A DNA stretch of 64,000 bases from Mesorhizobium escarrei (GCF_935825525.1 NZ_CAKXZT010000013.1:1-64000), one strand, 5' to 3'. Counted from the first letter of the stretch, positions 25,482 to 32,960 are shown. Notes: generated by a model from the letters alone, not told the origin. Made by a program: numbers and translations.

Positions 25482-26542
25482 CCCTCACCGTCCTGAACGT
25501 CGCCTACCCTCTCGCGCCAGTCGGCCCGGATGCGGTTGGCGGTGCCGAGCAGGTGCTGTCGATGCTCGACCAGGCACTCGTGCGCGCCGGACACGCTTCC
25601 ATCGTGATCGGTTGCCAGGGCTCCGAAGCGGCGGGCGTCCTCATCGAGACACCTGCCGAACCGGGGGTGCTCGACGATGCGGCGAAAAAACGGGCACAGC
25701 GCTCCCACCGCGTCGCGATAGACGTTGCACGCGCCCGTTGGCCAATCGACGTGGTTCATCTGCACGGCATCGATTTTAATGCCTATCTGCCTGACGATGG
25801 CGCTACACTTGTAAGCCTGCACCTGCCGCTCGACTGGTATCCGGCCGACGATTTGCGCCCGATCCGCGACGATCTATGGCTTCACGCCGTCTCGATGGCT
25901 CAACAGAGGACCGCGCCGCCGGGTGCCAGGCTGGTTGCAGCCATTCCAAACGGCGTCGATTTCGACGCGCTGAGCGGTCGGCAGTCCAAGCGCAACTTCG
26001 CGCTGGTGCTCAGCCGCATCTGTCCGGAAAAAGGCATCCACCTGGCACTGGACGCGGCCAAACAGGCTGGCGTGCCGCTGGTCATCGGCGGCAAGGTCTA
26101 TCCCTACCAAACCCACACGCTTTACTTCCGTGACGAAGTCCAGCCGCGCCTCGACAAGCGGCGCCGCTTCCTCGGTCCGCTCGGCTTCACGGCCAAACGG
26201 CGCTTTCTCAACGCCGCCCGCTGCCTCGTCATTCCCAGCCTCGCCGCGGAAACCAGCTCGCTTGTCGCGATGGAGGCTCTCGCCTGCGGCACGCCGGTTG
26301 TCGCCTTTCCAAACGGCGCGCTGCCGGATGTGGTCGAACACGGCAGGACGGGCTTTCTGGTCAATGACATCGATGAGATGGCGGAGGCCATCGTCGCAGC
26401 ATCCGGCCTGGATGCCGAGATATGCCGGGCCGAGGCGCGGCGGCGCTTTTCGCTCGACCAAATGATTTCGTCTTACATGGACGCCTACCAAGCGCTGGCA
26501 GGACTTGGTGCCGGCCGCAGGCGCCTCGCGGCGGTGCAGTGA
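25478..26542 (+). CDS. Glycosyltransferase family 4 protein
   Basis: 354 residues; ATGA start. N-terminal LNVAYPLAPVGPDAVGGAEQ acceptor loop, VVHLHGIDFN, and in the C-terminal lobe LSRICPEKGIHLALD and the EX7E motif ETSSLVAMEALACGTP. These place it in the GT4 retaining family to which MshA, PimA and many exopolysaccharide enzymes belong. Full length for the family. Predicted to use an NDP-sugar donor on the cytoplasmic side. It lies directly downstream of the PIG-L deacetylase. Confidence 0.9.
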   Translation: MTLTVLNVAYPLAPVGPDAVGGAEQVLSMLDQALVRAGHASIVIGCQGSEAAGVLIETPAEPGVLDDAAKKRAQRSHRVAIDVARARWPIDVVHLHGIDFNAYLPDDGATLVSLHLPLDWYPADDLRPIRDDLWLHAVSMAQQRTAPPGARLVAAIPNGVDFDALSGRQSKRNFALVLSRICPEKGIHLALDAAKQAGVPLVIGGKVYPYQTHTLYFRDEVQPRLDKRRRFLGPLGFTAKRRFLNAARCLVIPSLAAETSSLVAMEALACGTPVVAFPNGALPDVVEHGRTGFLVNDIDEMAEAIVAASGLDAEICRAEARRRFSLDQMISSYMDAYQALAGLGAGRRRLAAVQ

Positions 26543-26551
26543 GCGGTTTTC

Positions 26552-27541
26552 ATGCTCCGCTCCGAGATCATCGACGATCCGGCCGACCTTGAGGCCCTGG
26601 CGCCGCGCTGGTGGGAGTTGTGGGCGCACAGCCGGACAGCGACGCCGTTCCAAAGCCCTGCCTGGCTGGTGCCGTGGTGGCGCGCATTCGCGCCCGGAGA
26701 GCTGGCGACGATCGCTGTCTGGCGAGGCGACGATCTGGTGGGATTGGCACCGCTTTACCTGGAACAGGCAACTTCCGGGTCGCGACTGCTTCCGGTTGGG
26801 ATTTCGTTGAGCGACTATCTGGATGTCCTGTGTTTTCCCGGCATCGAAGCGGCTGTCGCCGCCGTCATCGCCGACCGGGTTGTTGCGATCAATTGGTCGC
26901 AATGGATTTTACCGGACCTGCCGGCCGGTGCTGCCGGTCTCACTATCGCGCACCCTGCGCTGGAGGCAGGTCAACCCGTCGACCACGCCGCTTGTCCCGT
27001 GCTCCCGATCGCTGGCGACGATGCGCTTGCGGTCTGCGTTCCGGCGCGGCGAAGACGCCAGTTGCGCCGCGCACACAACGCCGCACGCCGGCGCGGCTGC
27101 GTCTCCATCATACCGGCGCAGGCCGATCTCAAAGCGTTTTTCGATCACCTGGTCCGCCTTCACGGCGCGCGTTGGGCCGGGCGTGGCGACGGCGTTCTGG
27201 CCGATCCGGCTGCAGAAGAATTCCATCGGCAGGCGCTTCCCATGCTTGCCGCGCAGGGTCTTGTCCGATGCTGGCTTGTTGCTATCGATGATGCTGTTGT
27301 CGGCGCCTATTACGGATTTCATCATCGCCACCGCGCCTACGCCTACCTTGGCGGTTTTGATCCGGCCTATGCCGAGGAAAGTCCCGGCGCAATCCTGATC
27401 GGTCACGCGATTGCCGAGGCGGCTCGTGAAGGGGCGCGGGAGTTCGATTTTCTGCGCGGCCAGGAGAACTACAAGTATGGCTGGGGCGCCGTCGACCAAT
27501 GGACAATGCGAAAGGTCTGGACGCGGAGCATGGCTCGATGA
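26552..27541 (+). CDS. GNAT-type acyltransferase (CelD/BcsL-FemAB-like)
   Basis: 329 residues with two tandem GNAT-like halves, as in CelD/BcsL and FemAB-like proteins. The first half holds WWELWAHSRTATPFQSPAWL; the second holds VVGAYYGFHHRHRAYAYLGG, AYAEESPGAILIGHAI and FDFLRGQENYKYGWG, the typical end of acetyltransferase family 6. Enzymes of this type acylate sugars or amino sugars of exopolysaccharides. It could acylate the amine freed by the PIG-L protein. Start ATG 26552, 9 bases after the previous stop; the stop overlaps the next gene. Confidence 0.87.
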   Translation: MLRSEIIDDPADLEALAPRWWELWAHSRTATPFQSPAWLVPWWRAFAPGELATIAVWRGDDLVGLAPLYLEQATSGSRLLPVGISLSDYLDVLCFPGIEAAVAAVIADRVVAINWSQWILPDLPAGAAGLTIAHPALEAGQPVDHAACPVLPIAGDDALAVCVPARRRRQLRRAHNAARRRGCVSIIPAQADLKAFFDHLVRLHGARWAGRGDGVLADPAAEEFHRQALPMLAAQGLVRCWLVAIDDAVVGAYYGFHHRHRAYAYLGGFDPAYAEESPGAILIGHAIAEAAREGAREFDFLRGQENYKYGWGAVDQWTMRKVWTRSMAR

Positions 27542-28512
27542 GCACGATCGGACGAAAGCCATCGCCGCAGGCGGCGTCGGCAGCAAGAAAGGTGCTCGAG
27601 GAGTGCGTGGCCGACGGCGCCTGCGTCGAAGCCATCATTGCCAGACTGGCGCTGCGCTTCGAGACGGGGGTCGATGCCGCAGAATTGGCCGATGTGGCGC
27701 TGGATATGAGTTCAGCCGACCTTCGAAAACGCGACAGACTGGAGGGGATCGCCGATCTGCTTCGTCACCGGCCTGACATCTTCGCCACGCTGCGCGAAAC
27801 AGGTGCGGCCGTCCGCCACGAACGCGATGAATCGGAAACTGACGCCGCGGTCGTCAGGCGGCTGGCCGCCGGCTTTGATGCCGCGGCGACGATTTCCCCG
27901 GCGGCGAGCGTTCAGCTGTCTTCGTTGGGAGACGAGGAGAAACTCACCGCCGCCACGAACGAGATCGTCGCATGGTTGGAGGGGCAAGGCTTCACCGGCC
28001 GCGACCAGGACATACTGGACATTGGTTGTGGCATCGGGCGTTTCGAAAGCGCGCTCTCGGATGCAGCGCACCGGATCGTCGGCATCGACATATCCTTAGA
28101 GATGATTTCGGTCGCTCGTCGGCGATGTGCCGGGCTGCGCAATGTGGACCTGCGGCCGACCTCTGGTCTCGATCTTGCCGATTTCAGCAACGCAAGCTTC
28201 GATTGCGTGCTGGCTGTCGACAGTTTCCCCTACCTGGTGCTGGCTGGGCTGGCGGAGCGGTACGTCAAGGAAATTGCGCGTGTTCTGAAGCCTTCAGGCA
28301 TGGCAGCACTTCTGAATTACTCCTATCGCGGATCGCCGGCGCTGGATCGTGCCGATGTTCACCGCCTCGCCGAAGCCGACGGCATGCAGGTCGTGGTTGA
28401 CGGCGAGAGGCCGTTCCGGCTGTGGGACGGAAATGCCTTTCTTCTTACTGCATCCGACGGAACATTACGGCCCAATGATTGTTCGGGCGTCAGAGAGAAA
28501 AGGCACCTGTGA
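27538..28512 (+). CDS. Class I SAM-dependent methyltransferase
   Basis: 324 residues from an ATGA overlap. A helical N-terminal region (1-140) precedes the methyltransferase core: DILDIGCGIGRFESALSD (motif I), VGIDISLEMI, FDCVLAVDSFPY and EIARVLKPSGMAALLNYSY. It is the last gene of the glycan operon. It probably methylates the finished or nearly finished product. The N-terminal extension is not recognised and may bind the acceptor. Confidence 0.87.
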   Translation: MSTIGRKPSPQAASAARKVLEECVADGACVEAIIARLALRFETGVDAAELADVALDMSSADLRKRDRLEGIADLLRHRPDIFATLRETGAAVRHERDESETDAAVVRRLAAGFDAAATISPAASVQLSSLGDEEKLTAATNEIVAWLEGQGFTGRDQDILDIGCGIGRFESALSDAAHRIVGIDISLEMISVARRRCAGLRNVDLRPTSGLDLADFSNASFDCVLAVDSFPYLVLAGLAERYVKEIARVLKPSGMAALLNYSYRGSPALDRADVHRLAEADGMQVVVDGERPFRLWDGNAFLLTASDGTLRPNDCSGVREKRHL

Positions 28513-28538
28513 GGGCCCACAATCCGAAGGAGGACTAG

Positions 28539-28607
28539 ATGGCATCCGGCGGCAAAATAGACATCACCTCTGCCGTCAGGGTAAAGGCTCCGGCGCCGGC
28601 GCGATGA
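28539..28607 (+). CDS. Very short frame (22 codons) with strong ribosome site
   Basis: ATG 28539 follows AAGGAGGACTAG and encodes MASGGKIDITSAVRVKAPA plus three residues before TGA. Its stop overlaps the start of a second frame at 28604 (ATGA). The strong ribosome site 27 bases after the last methyltransferase is the only support, so it may be a leader peptide or chance. Confidence 0.3.
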   Translation: MASGGKIDITSAVRVKAPAPAR

Positions 28608-28744
28608 CCGATTTGTCCAAGGACAGGGTCGAGGAAACGCGGCTTTGTCCAACAGAGGCTAGGAAGCAGCACACCGAGAAACGCCGGCTCGATGGCAATC
28701 GGATCAACTCCGATCAGTATCACGCCGCAGATCGGCTCTCTTAA
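28604..28744 (+). CDS. Possible small basic protein
   Basis: 46 codons from ATG 28604, coupled to the 22-codon frame by ATGA. The product is charged and polar, with many Arg/Lys/Asp/Gln (LSKDRVEETRL, HTEKRRLDGNRINSD). It has no recognised motif. Support is only the coupling and the lack of competing frames. Confidence 0.25.
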   Translation: MTDLSKDRVEETRLCPTEARKQHTEKRRLDGNRINSDQYHAADRLS

Positions 28745-29018
28745 GACTGACTGCTGCAACCGCAGACGCCAATCATGACCAGTGGCCAGTCGAGGTCGCG
28801 AGTGTCGAATTGTCGAGCGCACCCGGCAATAGTGCCGGGAGGACCCGAGGGGAAAGCATAGGCTTCCCCGACGAGACCAGCAGCTTCGATACACAATGCT
28901 GTGCAAGGGACGGGCTGTGCAAGGGATGGCGCTGACTGTGAGGACGGCGCGCGAATCCTTGCAAACTCTGATTGCCGTCACCACACTGGTGAAGGGACTG
29001 ATTCGTTAAGAGAACACT
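28745..29018. other. Spacer with two hairpins
   Basis: No gene seen. It contains a perfect hairpin CCCGGCA-ATAG-TGCCGGG (28822-28839) and an imperfect one GGGGAA...TTCCCC (about 28851-28873). Neither is followed by a T-run, so they are not clear terminators. No EcfG-type promoter precedes the NepR-like gene at 29019. Confidence 0.45.
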
Positions 29019-29201
29019 ATGTCTCGCTCGAGCGACGATAGCATCAGCCCGAAACTCCGGCTGGCAATAGACCGGAAGATTGCATCTCTGCTGACTGCTA
29101 TCGAGCAGGAAAAGGTCCCCGACCGGCTGGCCAACCTTGCGGTTCAACTGCAGAATGCGCTTGTCGAGAAGCGTCGGTGCAAAGCAAAGAAACAGGACTA
29201 G
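29019..29201 (+). CDS. NepR-like small protein (putative anti-sigma factor)
   Basis: 60 residues. SPKLRLAIDRKIASLLTAIE is followed by KVPDRLANLAVQLQNALVEK: a helix, a V-P-D-R turn and a leucine-rich second helix, which is the NepR pattern. A basic tail ends the protein. NepR sequesters the EcfG sigma factor until PhyR~P displaces it. In rhizobia nepR usually sits beside ecfG. Here an EcfG-type sigma gene lies convergently 126 bases away, which supports the call. A related protein is encoded at 8336. The ribosome site is weak (AAGAGAA). Confidence 0.68.
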   Translation: MSRSSDDSISPKLRLAIDRKIASLLTAIEQEKVPDRLANLAVQLQNALVEKRRCKAKKQD

Positions 29202-29327
29202 AGCGGTTCAGCTTTTGGCAAAACCGCCGAACCGCTCTAAATATTTGTTTTTACGCAATCCCCTAGGGAAAGCGCTATGCGCTTTTCCGGGGAAAGCCGC
29301 TACACACTTTTCCTGGAGTTGCTCTAG
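29200..29327. repeat. Intergenic palindromic repeat (RIME-like) between convergent genes, includes terminator-like hairpin
   Basis: The spacer between the NepR-like and sigma genes consists of TAGAGCGGTTC...GAACCGCTCTA (29200-29240), an AT-rich step, and then CCCTAGGGAAAGCGC, GCGCTTTTCCGGGGAAAGC and CACTTTTCCTGGAGTTGCTCTAG. It begins with CTAGAGC and ends with GCTCTAG. I recall this mosaic of short palindromes as a recurring intergenic element in rhizobial genomes (RIME type); copy number cannot be checked here. Confidence 0.6.
29202..29253 (+). terminator. Rho-independent-type terminator after the NepR-like gene
   Basis: An 11-base stem AGAGCGGTTC.../...GAACCGCTCT with a T-containing loop, followed by AAATATTTGTTTTT. 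It begins directly at the stop codon and could stop transcription from both sides. Confidence 0.6.
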
Positions 29328-29891
29328 CTATCGACGCCTGTCGACTGCGAAATTTCCCTGTGCTTCTTGCAAGTGATTGCGTCTTTCCACCAATGTCTGC
29401 AACGAACTTTCGCCGAGGAATTCCAGCACGCCGGCACGCGCTCGGTTAAGGCGGCTTTTTACCGTTCCCACCGCGCAACCGCATATTTCGGCAGTTTCTT
29501 CATAGCTGACGCCAAGAACCCCGATCAGCATCAGGACCTCGCGCTGATGTTCCGGCAACCTCTGGACCGCGTTAGAGACTTCCTTGCTCTGAACGGACCA
29601 CTCCTGCGTCGCTTCCGTAATCGGAATTGCGGAGGCGCAGTCAAGCAGGCCTGGCTTTTCCCTGTCGGCGGCCTTGATGCGCGTATAATAGGTATTGCGC
29701 ATGATGGTGAAGAGCCATGACTTCATACGCGTTCCGGGCTCGAACTTGTCGATGTTGGCGAGCCCTTTGGTCAATGTCTCCTGGACCAGGTCGTCGGCAT
29801 CGTCGGGAACACGGCAGAAGGTGCGGGCAAAGGCTCGCAGGGCAGGTATCAGGTCAACGATGGAAACTTCATCCGTTTCCCGGTTGGCCAA
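29328..29891 (-). CDS. EcfG-type sigma factor (general stress response)
   Basis: 187 residues from TTG 29891, which follows AGGGGG at 6 bases. ATG starts at 29966, 29990 and 30095 are in frame but lie within or before the probable promoter at 29960-29984. Sigma region 2: LIPALRAFARTF, DDADDLVQETLTKGLANID and MKSWLFTIMRNTYYT. Region 4: LPEHQREVLMLIGVLGVSYEETAEI and GTVKSRLNRARAGVL. The NTYYTRIKA segment after region 2 and the overall length fit EcfG/RpoE2-like factors, which recognise GGAAC-N16/17-CGTT. Exact copies of that promoter occur around it. It probably directs much of this neighbourhood under the control of NepR/PhyR-type proteins. Confidence 0.87.
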   Translation of the reverse strand: MANRETDEVSIVDLIPALRAFARTFCRVPDDADDLVQETLTKGLANIDKFEPGTRMKSWLFTIMRNTYYTRIKAADREKPGLLDCASAIPITEATQEWSVQSKEVSNAVQRLPEHQREVLMLIGVLGVSYEETAEICGCAVGTVKSRLNRARAGVLEFLGESSLQTLVERRNHLQEAQGNFAVDRRR

Positions 29892-29959
29892 GGCGTACCC
29901 CCTGGAGGACAATGGTCCAGCTCCCAGCAAGAAAGAGTTGATGAACGCAGACCTAGCTA

Positions 29960-29984
29960 AATGCATGAAGGTTTGGATCGTTCC
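29960..29984 (-). promoter_or_regulatory. EcfG-like promoter (GGAAC-N16-CATT) upstream of the sigma gene
   Basis: Minus strand GGAAC (29984-29980), 16 bases, CATT (29963-29960), 68 bases before the TTG start. One mismatch. It suggests autoregulation, which is common for ecfG genes. Confidence 0.4.
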
Positions 29985-30151
29985 GGACATCGAAATAAGT
30001 CGCTGGAAAATCTCGATTGGGCAACGCACACGCCCTGCTTGGGCGGCTGAACTCCAGTTGCGGCTTGGAGCATGGCCAGGGATCCGCCCACTCAATTCGC
30101 CATCGGTTCGCCCGATGGCCGGCTCCGCGGCAAGTCCAGCGGGCGGGCCGT

Positions 30152-30646
30152 CTATGACCGCTCGTTGTTCTTAGCCGCCTCTTCTCGCTGCTTTTTCAGG
30201 ACTTCGTCAGTCCCAACCAACTTTTTCGCCCCGCCGGATATCGCTGTGGACACGACGGCAGGAGGGTCGCTCGCGGGAAAAGAATCCTCAAGCCCGGCCT
30301 GCAACTGGTCTTCCAGGGTTTTCGGCTCTTCGGAGCGACCAGGCGTCCTTCGGGTTTCTGCTCCCTCCAGCGGCTGTTTCATTTTCGGCGAACAACTGAC
30401 CTCGCGAACGCAGGCGTAAAGCTGTTCGATGGCAAATTCCTTCATTGTCTCGAAATCGGCCCTCTCATCTTGCATTGCCTCGATCTGATCGACCATGGTC
30501 TTCTCGAACCGGTCCAGGCTATCGCTTCCGCAAGCCTGGCAAAGACGCAATAATGCTTCGTGGAGCACTTTCGGACCAAAGTAAGCAGACGCCTCGAGCT
30601 TGAGCCGCTGCAAATGCTCTGGAGTCACCGCGTGAAGTTTTGACAT
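30152..30646 (-). CDS. Conserved hypothetical stress protein with C-terminal SFPASDPPA motif
   Basis: 164 residues. The N-terminal half is helical (MSKLHAVTPEHLQRLKLEAS and a Cys-containing helix). The C-terminal third contains LEDSFPASDPPAVVS, a motif that recurs in short alphaproteobacterial stress proteins. A perfect EcfG promoter ends 30 bases before the ATG. It is thus a strong candidate member of the general stress regulon. No enzyme motif is visible. The two halves may be separate modules. Confidence 0.75.
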   Translation of the reverse strand: MSKLHAVTPEHLQRLKLEASAYFGPKVLHEALLRLCQACGSDSLDRFEKTMVDQIEAMQDERADFETMKEFAIEQLYACVREVSCSPKMKQPLEGAETRRTPGRSEEPKTLEDQLQAGLEDSFPASDPPAVVSTAISGGAKKLVGTDEVLKKQREEAAKNNERS

Positions 30647-30675
30647 ATGCAGCCCTTTCGCCTGACGAGCATATC

Positions 30676-30700
30676 AACGGCGTGGGTCGGCAGATGTTCC
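30676..30700 (-). promoter_or_regulatory. Consensus EcfG promoter for gene 30152-30646
   Basis: Minus strand GGAAC (30700-30696), 16 bases, CGTT (30679-30676), 30 bases before the start codon. Exact consensus. Confidence 0.75.
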
Positions 30701-30755
30701 ATCCACCCGGCACCGAGGCATAGCTCTTGTTCAGCGAGCCGCCGCTTCAAGGTGT

Positions 30756-30790
30756 AACGGCAAATCGCGTCATTTCCGGAATTCAGCTCG
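30756..30790. repeat. Short dispersed element, degenerate copy of the promoter-bearing block at 39865-39902
   Basis: AACGGCAAATCGCGT here matches AACGGCAAAATCGCGT at 39865, and both end in TTCCGGAATTCAGCTCG. The copy at 39865 contains a perfect EcfG promoter; here the spacing is shorter and GTTCC is lost (TTTCC). Confidence 0.55.
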
Positions 30791-30920
30791 TGCTTGACCT
30801 CCTCTAACGCTGTCGCCAGACCATGTCGCGATAATGGCGGCGGCCAGAGTTAGATGAACACACGATGGACATCCCGATTGTAGAAAGCGCCGATCAAGCG
30901 CCCTGCCAGAAGGTGAGAAA

Positions 30921-30945
30921 GGAACCTTTTATGAAACACGCCGTT
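30921..30945 (+). promoter_or_regulatory. Consensus EcfG promoter for gene 30999-31316
   Basis: GGAAC (30921-30925), 16 bases, CGTT (30942-30945), 53 bases before the ATG. Exact consensus. Confidence 0.75.
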
Positions 30946-30998
30946 TGCCAGCAGGTCGTTTTCATCAGCGACCTTAAAATGATGGAAAGGGTCTTGCC

Positions 30999-31316
30999 AT
31001 GAACTACAAGATGATCTGTTTAGGCGCGATGGCGCTTTCTATGGTAAGCGGCGTTTCTCTTGCGGCAGGTACCGACACAGGCACTTCTGCCTTGGATGAC
31101 CCCGCAAAGATGGAGCCGTTCTACACGGACTCCAGCATGAAGACCTTGCGGTCTGACGACGAGTTCACGAAGGCGTGGAAAGCGCTGACGGACGAGGACC
31201 GCACGGCAATGACAAAAGTCTGCAATGAGGAGATGGCAAACGCCAACGCCGCCAATACCCACCCTGAATTCTGCAGCAATGTCAAAAAGCTCGGCGGCGA
31301 GTCGGCACAGAACTGA
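30999..31316 (+). CDS. Small secreted hypothetical protein, predicted stress regulon member
   Basis: 105 residues. A clear signal peptide (MNYKMICLGAMALSMVSGVSLAA) suggests export to the periplasm. The mature part contains DDEFTKAWKALTDEDRTAMTKVC and a second Cys near the C-terminus (PEFCSNVKKLGG), so one disulfide is possible. An exact EcfG promoter lies upstream and a hairpin terminator follows. Similar short secreted proteins are common in rhizobial stress regulons. No known family is recognised. Confidence 0.75.
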   Translation: MNYKMICLGAMALSMVSGVSLAAGTDTGTSALDDPAKMEPFYTDSSMKTLRSDDEFTKAWKALTDEDRTAMTKVCNEEMANANAANTHPEFCSNVKKLGGESAQN

Positions 31317-31324
31317 ACCATGGG

Positions 31325-31347
31325 AAGGCGGGCAGCGGCCCGCCTTT
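31325..31347 (+). terminator. Hairpin terminator after the small secreted protein gene
   Basis: Stem AAGGCGGGC / GCCCGCCTT around an AGCG loop, followed by TTTGGTT, 9 bases after the stop codon at 31316. Confidence 0.65.
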
Positions 31348-31400
31348 GGTTAGCGACTGTGAGGCAGGGAGGAGCACGATAGCCGCGTGGGGTAGCTATC

Positions 31401-31690
31401 TTAACGGGTCGCTCCGCCACCCGCGGCCATGCGAATGCCCAGGCCAATGATGAAACAGCCGGCGATACGCTGCTGCCACAGCCCTATCTTTGGTGCCTCA
31501 GGACGCCGATTGCGAGGAGAGGCAATTGAACAAGCCCCGCCCCACGGTCATGCCCAGCACCGTGAAAAACGCCGTGCTGCCCCCGTGGGAGATACCGCGT
31601 GCCGTCACAAGCAGGCTGTCGGGACCGGCGGCGCCTGCATGAAGATAACCGTTCCCAGGAAAGCCATCCACAAGACGGGATCTATGATCC
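31401..31690 (-). pseudogene. Decayed LysE/RhtB-family exporter gene
   Basis: Three fragments of a LysE-type translocator follow one another in different frames. A start PVLWMAFLGTVIFMQAPPVP corresponds to the usual first membrane segment. LLVTARGISHGGSTAFFTVL, followed by GMTVGRGL, comes next in another frame. Last is IAGCFIIGLGIRMA, the typical C-terminal end (SGGxFIGLGxRLA), ending at TAA 31401-31403. A complete gene needs about 620 bases and less than half remains, so the middle has been deleted and the frame broken. No active product is expected. Confidence 0.7.
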
Positions 31691-31925
31691 TGCTCTCTTC
31701 GCCTGACACGTGCGCAGTGTCTTTGAACTCCTTGGCGTCTTCGGGGATTCCAATTCCTGCCCAGCGGCCCGTTGCGCCTTGAATTGGCAGTTGCAGGTCA
31801 ATTTCCTGCAACTGCCAGTCGGTTAGGCCGGTTCAAGCAATTTCGGACACAAGGCGCGATACCCTGCATCTTCGGGGCAGAGCTCCCGGCGATCCTTGCC
31901 TGGCTCCACAAGTCGGCATATGGAC

Positions 31926-32453
31926 CTACGCGGCCGCTTGAAGGGCACGTTCGTTGACACCACCCTCGCCTAGACCCGTCAGCGCTTCGTCTGTCGCGAC
32001 CTCTTCCTTGAGCGTCGCTTTGAGAAGAGCGGCGACATCGTCCTTTCCCATCTGTTCTGCCCAGGCGACAAGAGTGCCGTAGCGGGCGATCTCGTAATGC
32101 TCGACGGCTTGCGCCGCTGCGACCAGTCCGGCATCGAGCGCAGGAGCACCGTCATATTCTTCGAGGATCTCCGAGCCTTCTTCAATGATGCCGTCGATCG
32201 CCGGACAGGTCTTGCCGCGTGCTGCCTTGCCAAATTTCTCGAACACCTCCTCGAGGCGATCGACGTGAGCTTCCGTTTCCATACGATGCTTTTCGAAGGC
32301 AGCAGTCACTTTTTCCGACTCGGCACCTTTCGCCATTTTCGGCAGGGCCCTCAGTATTTTCTTTTCGGCGTAGTAAAGATCCTTGAGCCCGTCGAGGAAC
32401 AGGTCCTCAAGACCCTTGGTTGTCGCTTTCGCGGCTTTCTTCGCAGTTGGCAT
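31926..32453 (-). CDS. Ferritin-like DUF892 (YciE/YciF) family protein
   Basis: 175 residues; ATG 32453 follows GGGAGA. A Lys/Ala-rich start precedes GLEDLFLDGLKDLYYAEKKIL, HRMETEAHVDRLEEVFE, EEGSEILEE, QAVEHYEIARYGTLVAWA and KEEVATDEAL. These are the Glu/His-bearing helices of a four-helix ferritin-like bundle. YciE/YciF proteins are general-stress or osmotic-stress induced and probably bind a dimetal centre. A near-consensus EcfG promoter lies upstream, in line with this. Confidence 0.9.
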   Translation of the reverse strand: MPTAKKAAKATTKGLEDLFLDGLKDLYYAEKKILRALPKMAKGAESEKVTAAFEKHRMETEAHVDRLEEVFEKFGKAARGKTCPAIDGIIEEGSEILEEYDGAPALDAGLVAAAQAVEHYEIARYGTLVAWAEQMGKDDVAALLKATLKEEVATDEALTGLGEGGVNERALQAAA

Positions 32454-32507
32454 GGTCGTCTCCCGCTGGGGTTGGAGCTAGCCTCCCTAACGAGGAAGGC
32501 GTCCGAT

Positions 32508-32533
32508 AACCCCGCCGGCCGGCAACAAGTTCC
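32508..32533 (-). promoter_or_regulatory. EcfG-like promoter (GGAAC-N17-GGTT) for the DUF892 gene
   Basis: Minus strand GGAAC (32533-32529), 17 bases, GGTT (32511-32508), 55 bases before the start. One mismatch; 17-base spacing is known to be tolerated. Confidence 0.42.
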
Positions 32534-32570
32534 CTGATGATTCGAGCCGCTGGAAATTTTCCGACACCTA

Positions 32571-32673
32571 ATGCATGTCGCGCAAAAGTGTGCAGCGGTT
32601 TTGCGATAACGACATGCATAAAACCATAGCCTAAAGCGCGTCGCATGAGGCCGGTCAAACGCGGCGCGCTTTA
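32571..32673. repeat. Two adjacent palindromes, intergenic repeat element
   Basis: ATGCATGTCG(CGCAAAA)...(TTTTGCG)ATAACGACATGCAT (32571-32619) is followed by TAAAGCGCG...CGCGCTTTA (32632-32673). Two large stem-loops separated by 12 bases, between convergently or tandemly arranged genes, resemble the palindromic intergenic elements of rhizobia. I recognise the motif from memory; copy number is not testable here. Confidence 0.6.
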
Positions 32674-32741
32674 GGGGTCGAGGAGCAGCGCCGCTGGCCT
32701 TTCGGGTCCGTGCCCCAATCAGAGCGCGCCGCGCAATCGGC

Positions 32742-32960
32742 TCAATCGATCCGCTTGATACGGCCCTTGTCGAGACGGAACGCTCCATCCTGTCCGCCCT
32801 GCTTTTCAAAATCGGTAAGCAGATCGTCCCATGTACCCAGGAATTCGCCACAGTCATCGCAAACGATCCGGTCCTCAGGGCGGGCGTCGGCCGGAATCCT
32901 CAGCCTTATTGTCAGACAATAAGGGCATTCCAACTGGTGGTTAAGATACTGTTTGGTCAT
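32742..32960 (-). CDS. Small zinc-ribbon hypothetical protein
   Basis: 72 residues from ATG 32960. Two CxxC pairs, CPYC (LECPYCLTI) and CDDC (IVCDDCGEF), 23 residues apart, form a likely zinc ribbon. A short acidic/basic tail follows (DDLLTDFEKQGG, RLDKGRIKRID). Proteins of this size can bind nucleic acid or a protein partner. No family recognised. An in-frame ATG at 32972 is possible; the ribosome site is weak for both. Confidence 0.62.
   Translation of the reverse strand: MTKQYLNHQLECPYCLTIRLRIPADARPEDRIVCDDCGEFLGTWDDLLTDFEKQGGQDGAFRLDKGRIKRID

Noticed and set aside
20396-27541. Complete mycothiol pathway
   Set aside because: No cysteine ligase (MshC) or specific MshD; the resemblance is limited to enzyme classes, so only a hypothesis of an inositol glycoside was kept.
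28535-28984. Minus-strand 150-codon frame downstream of the glycan operon
   Set aside because: No ribosome site, Arg/Ser/Cys-rich random composition, no motif.
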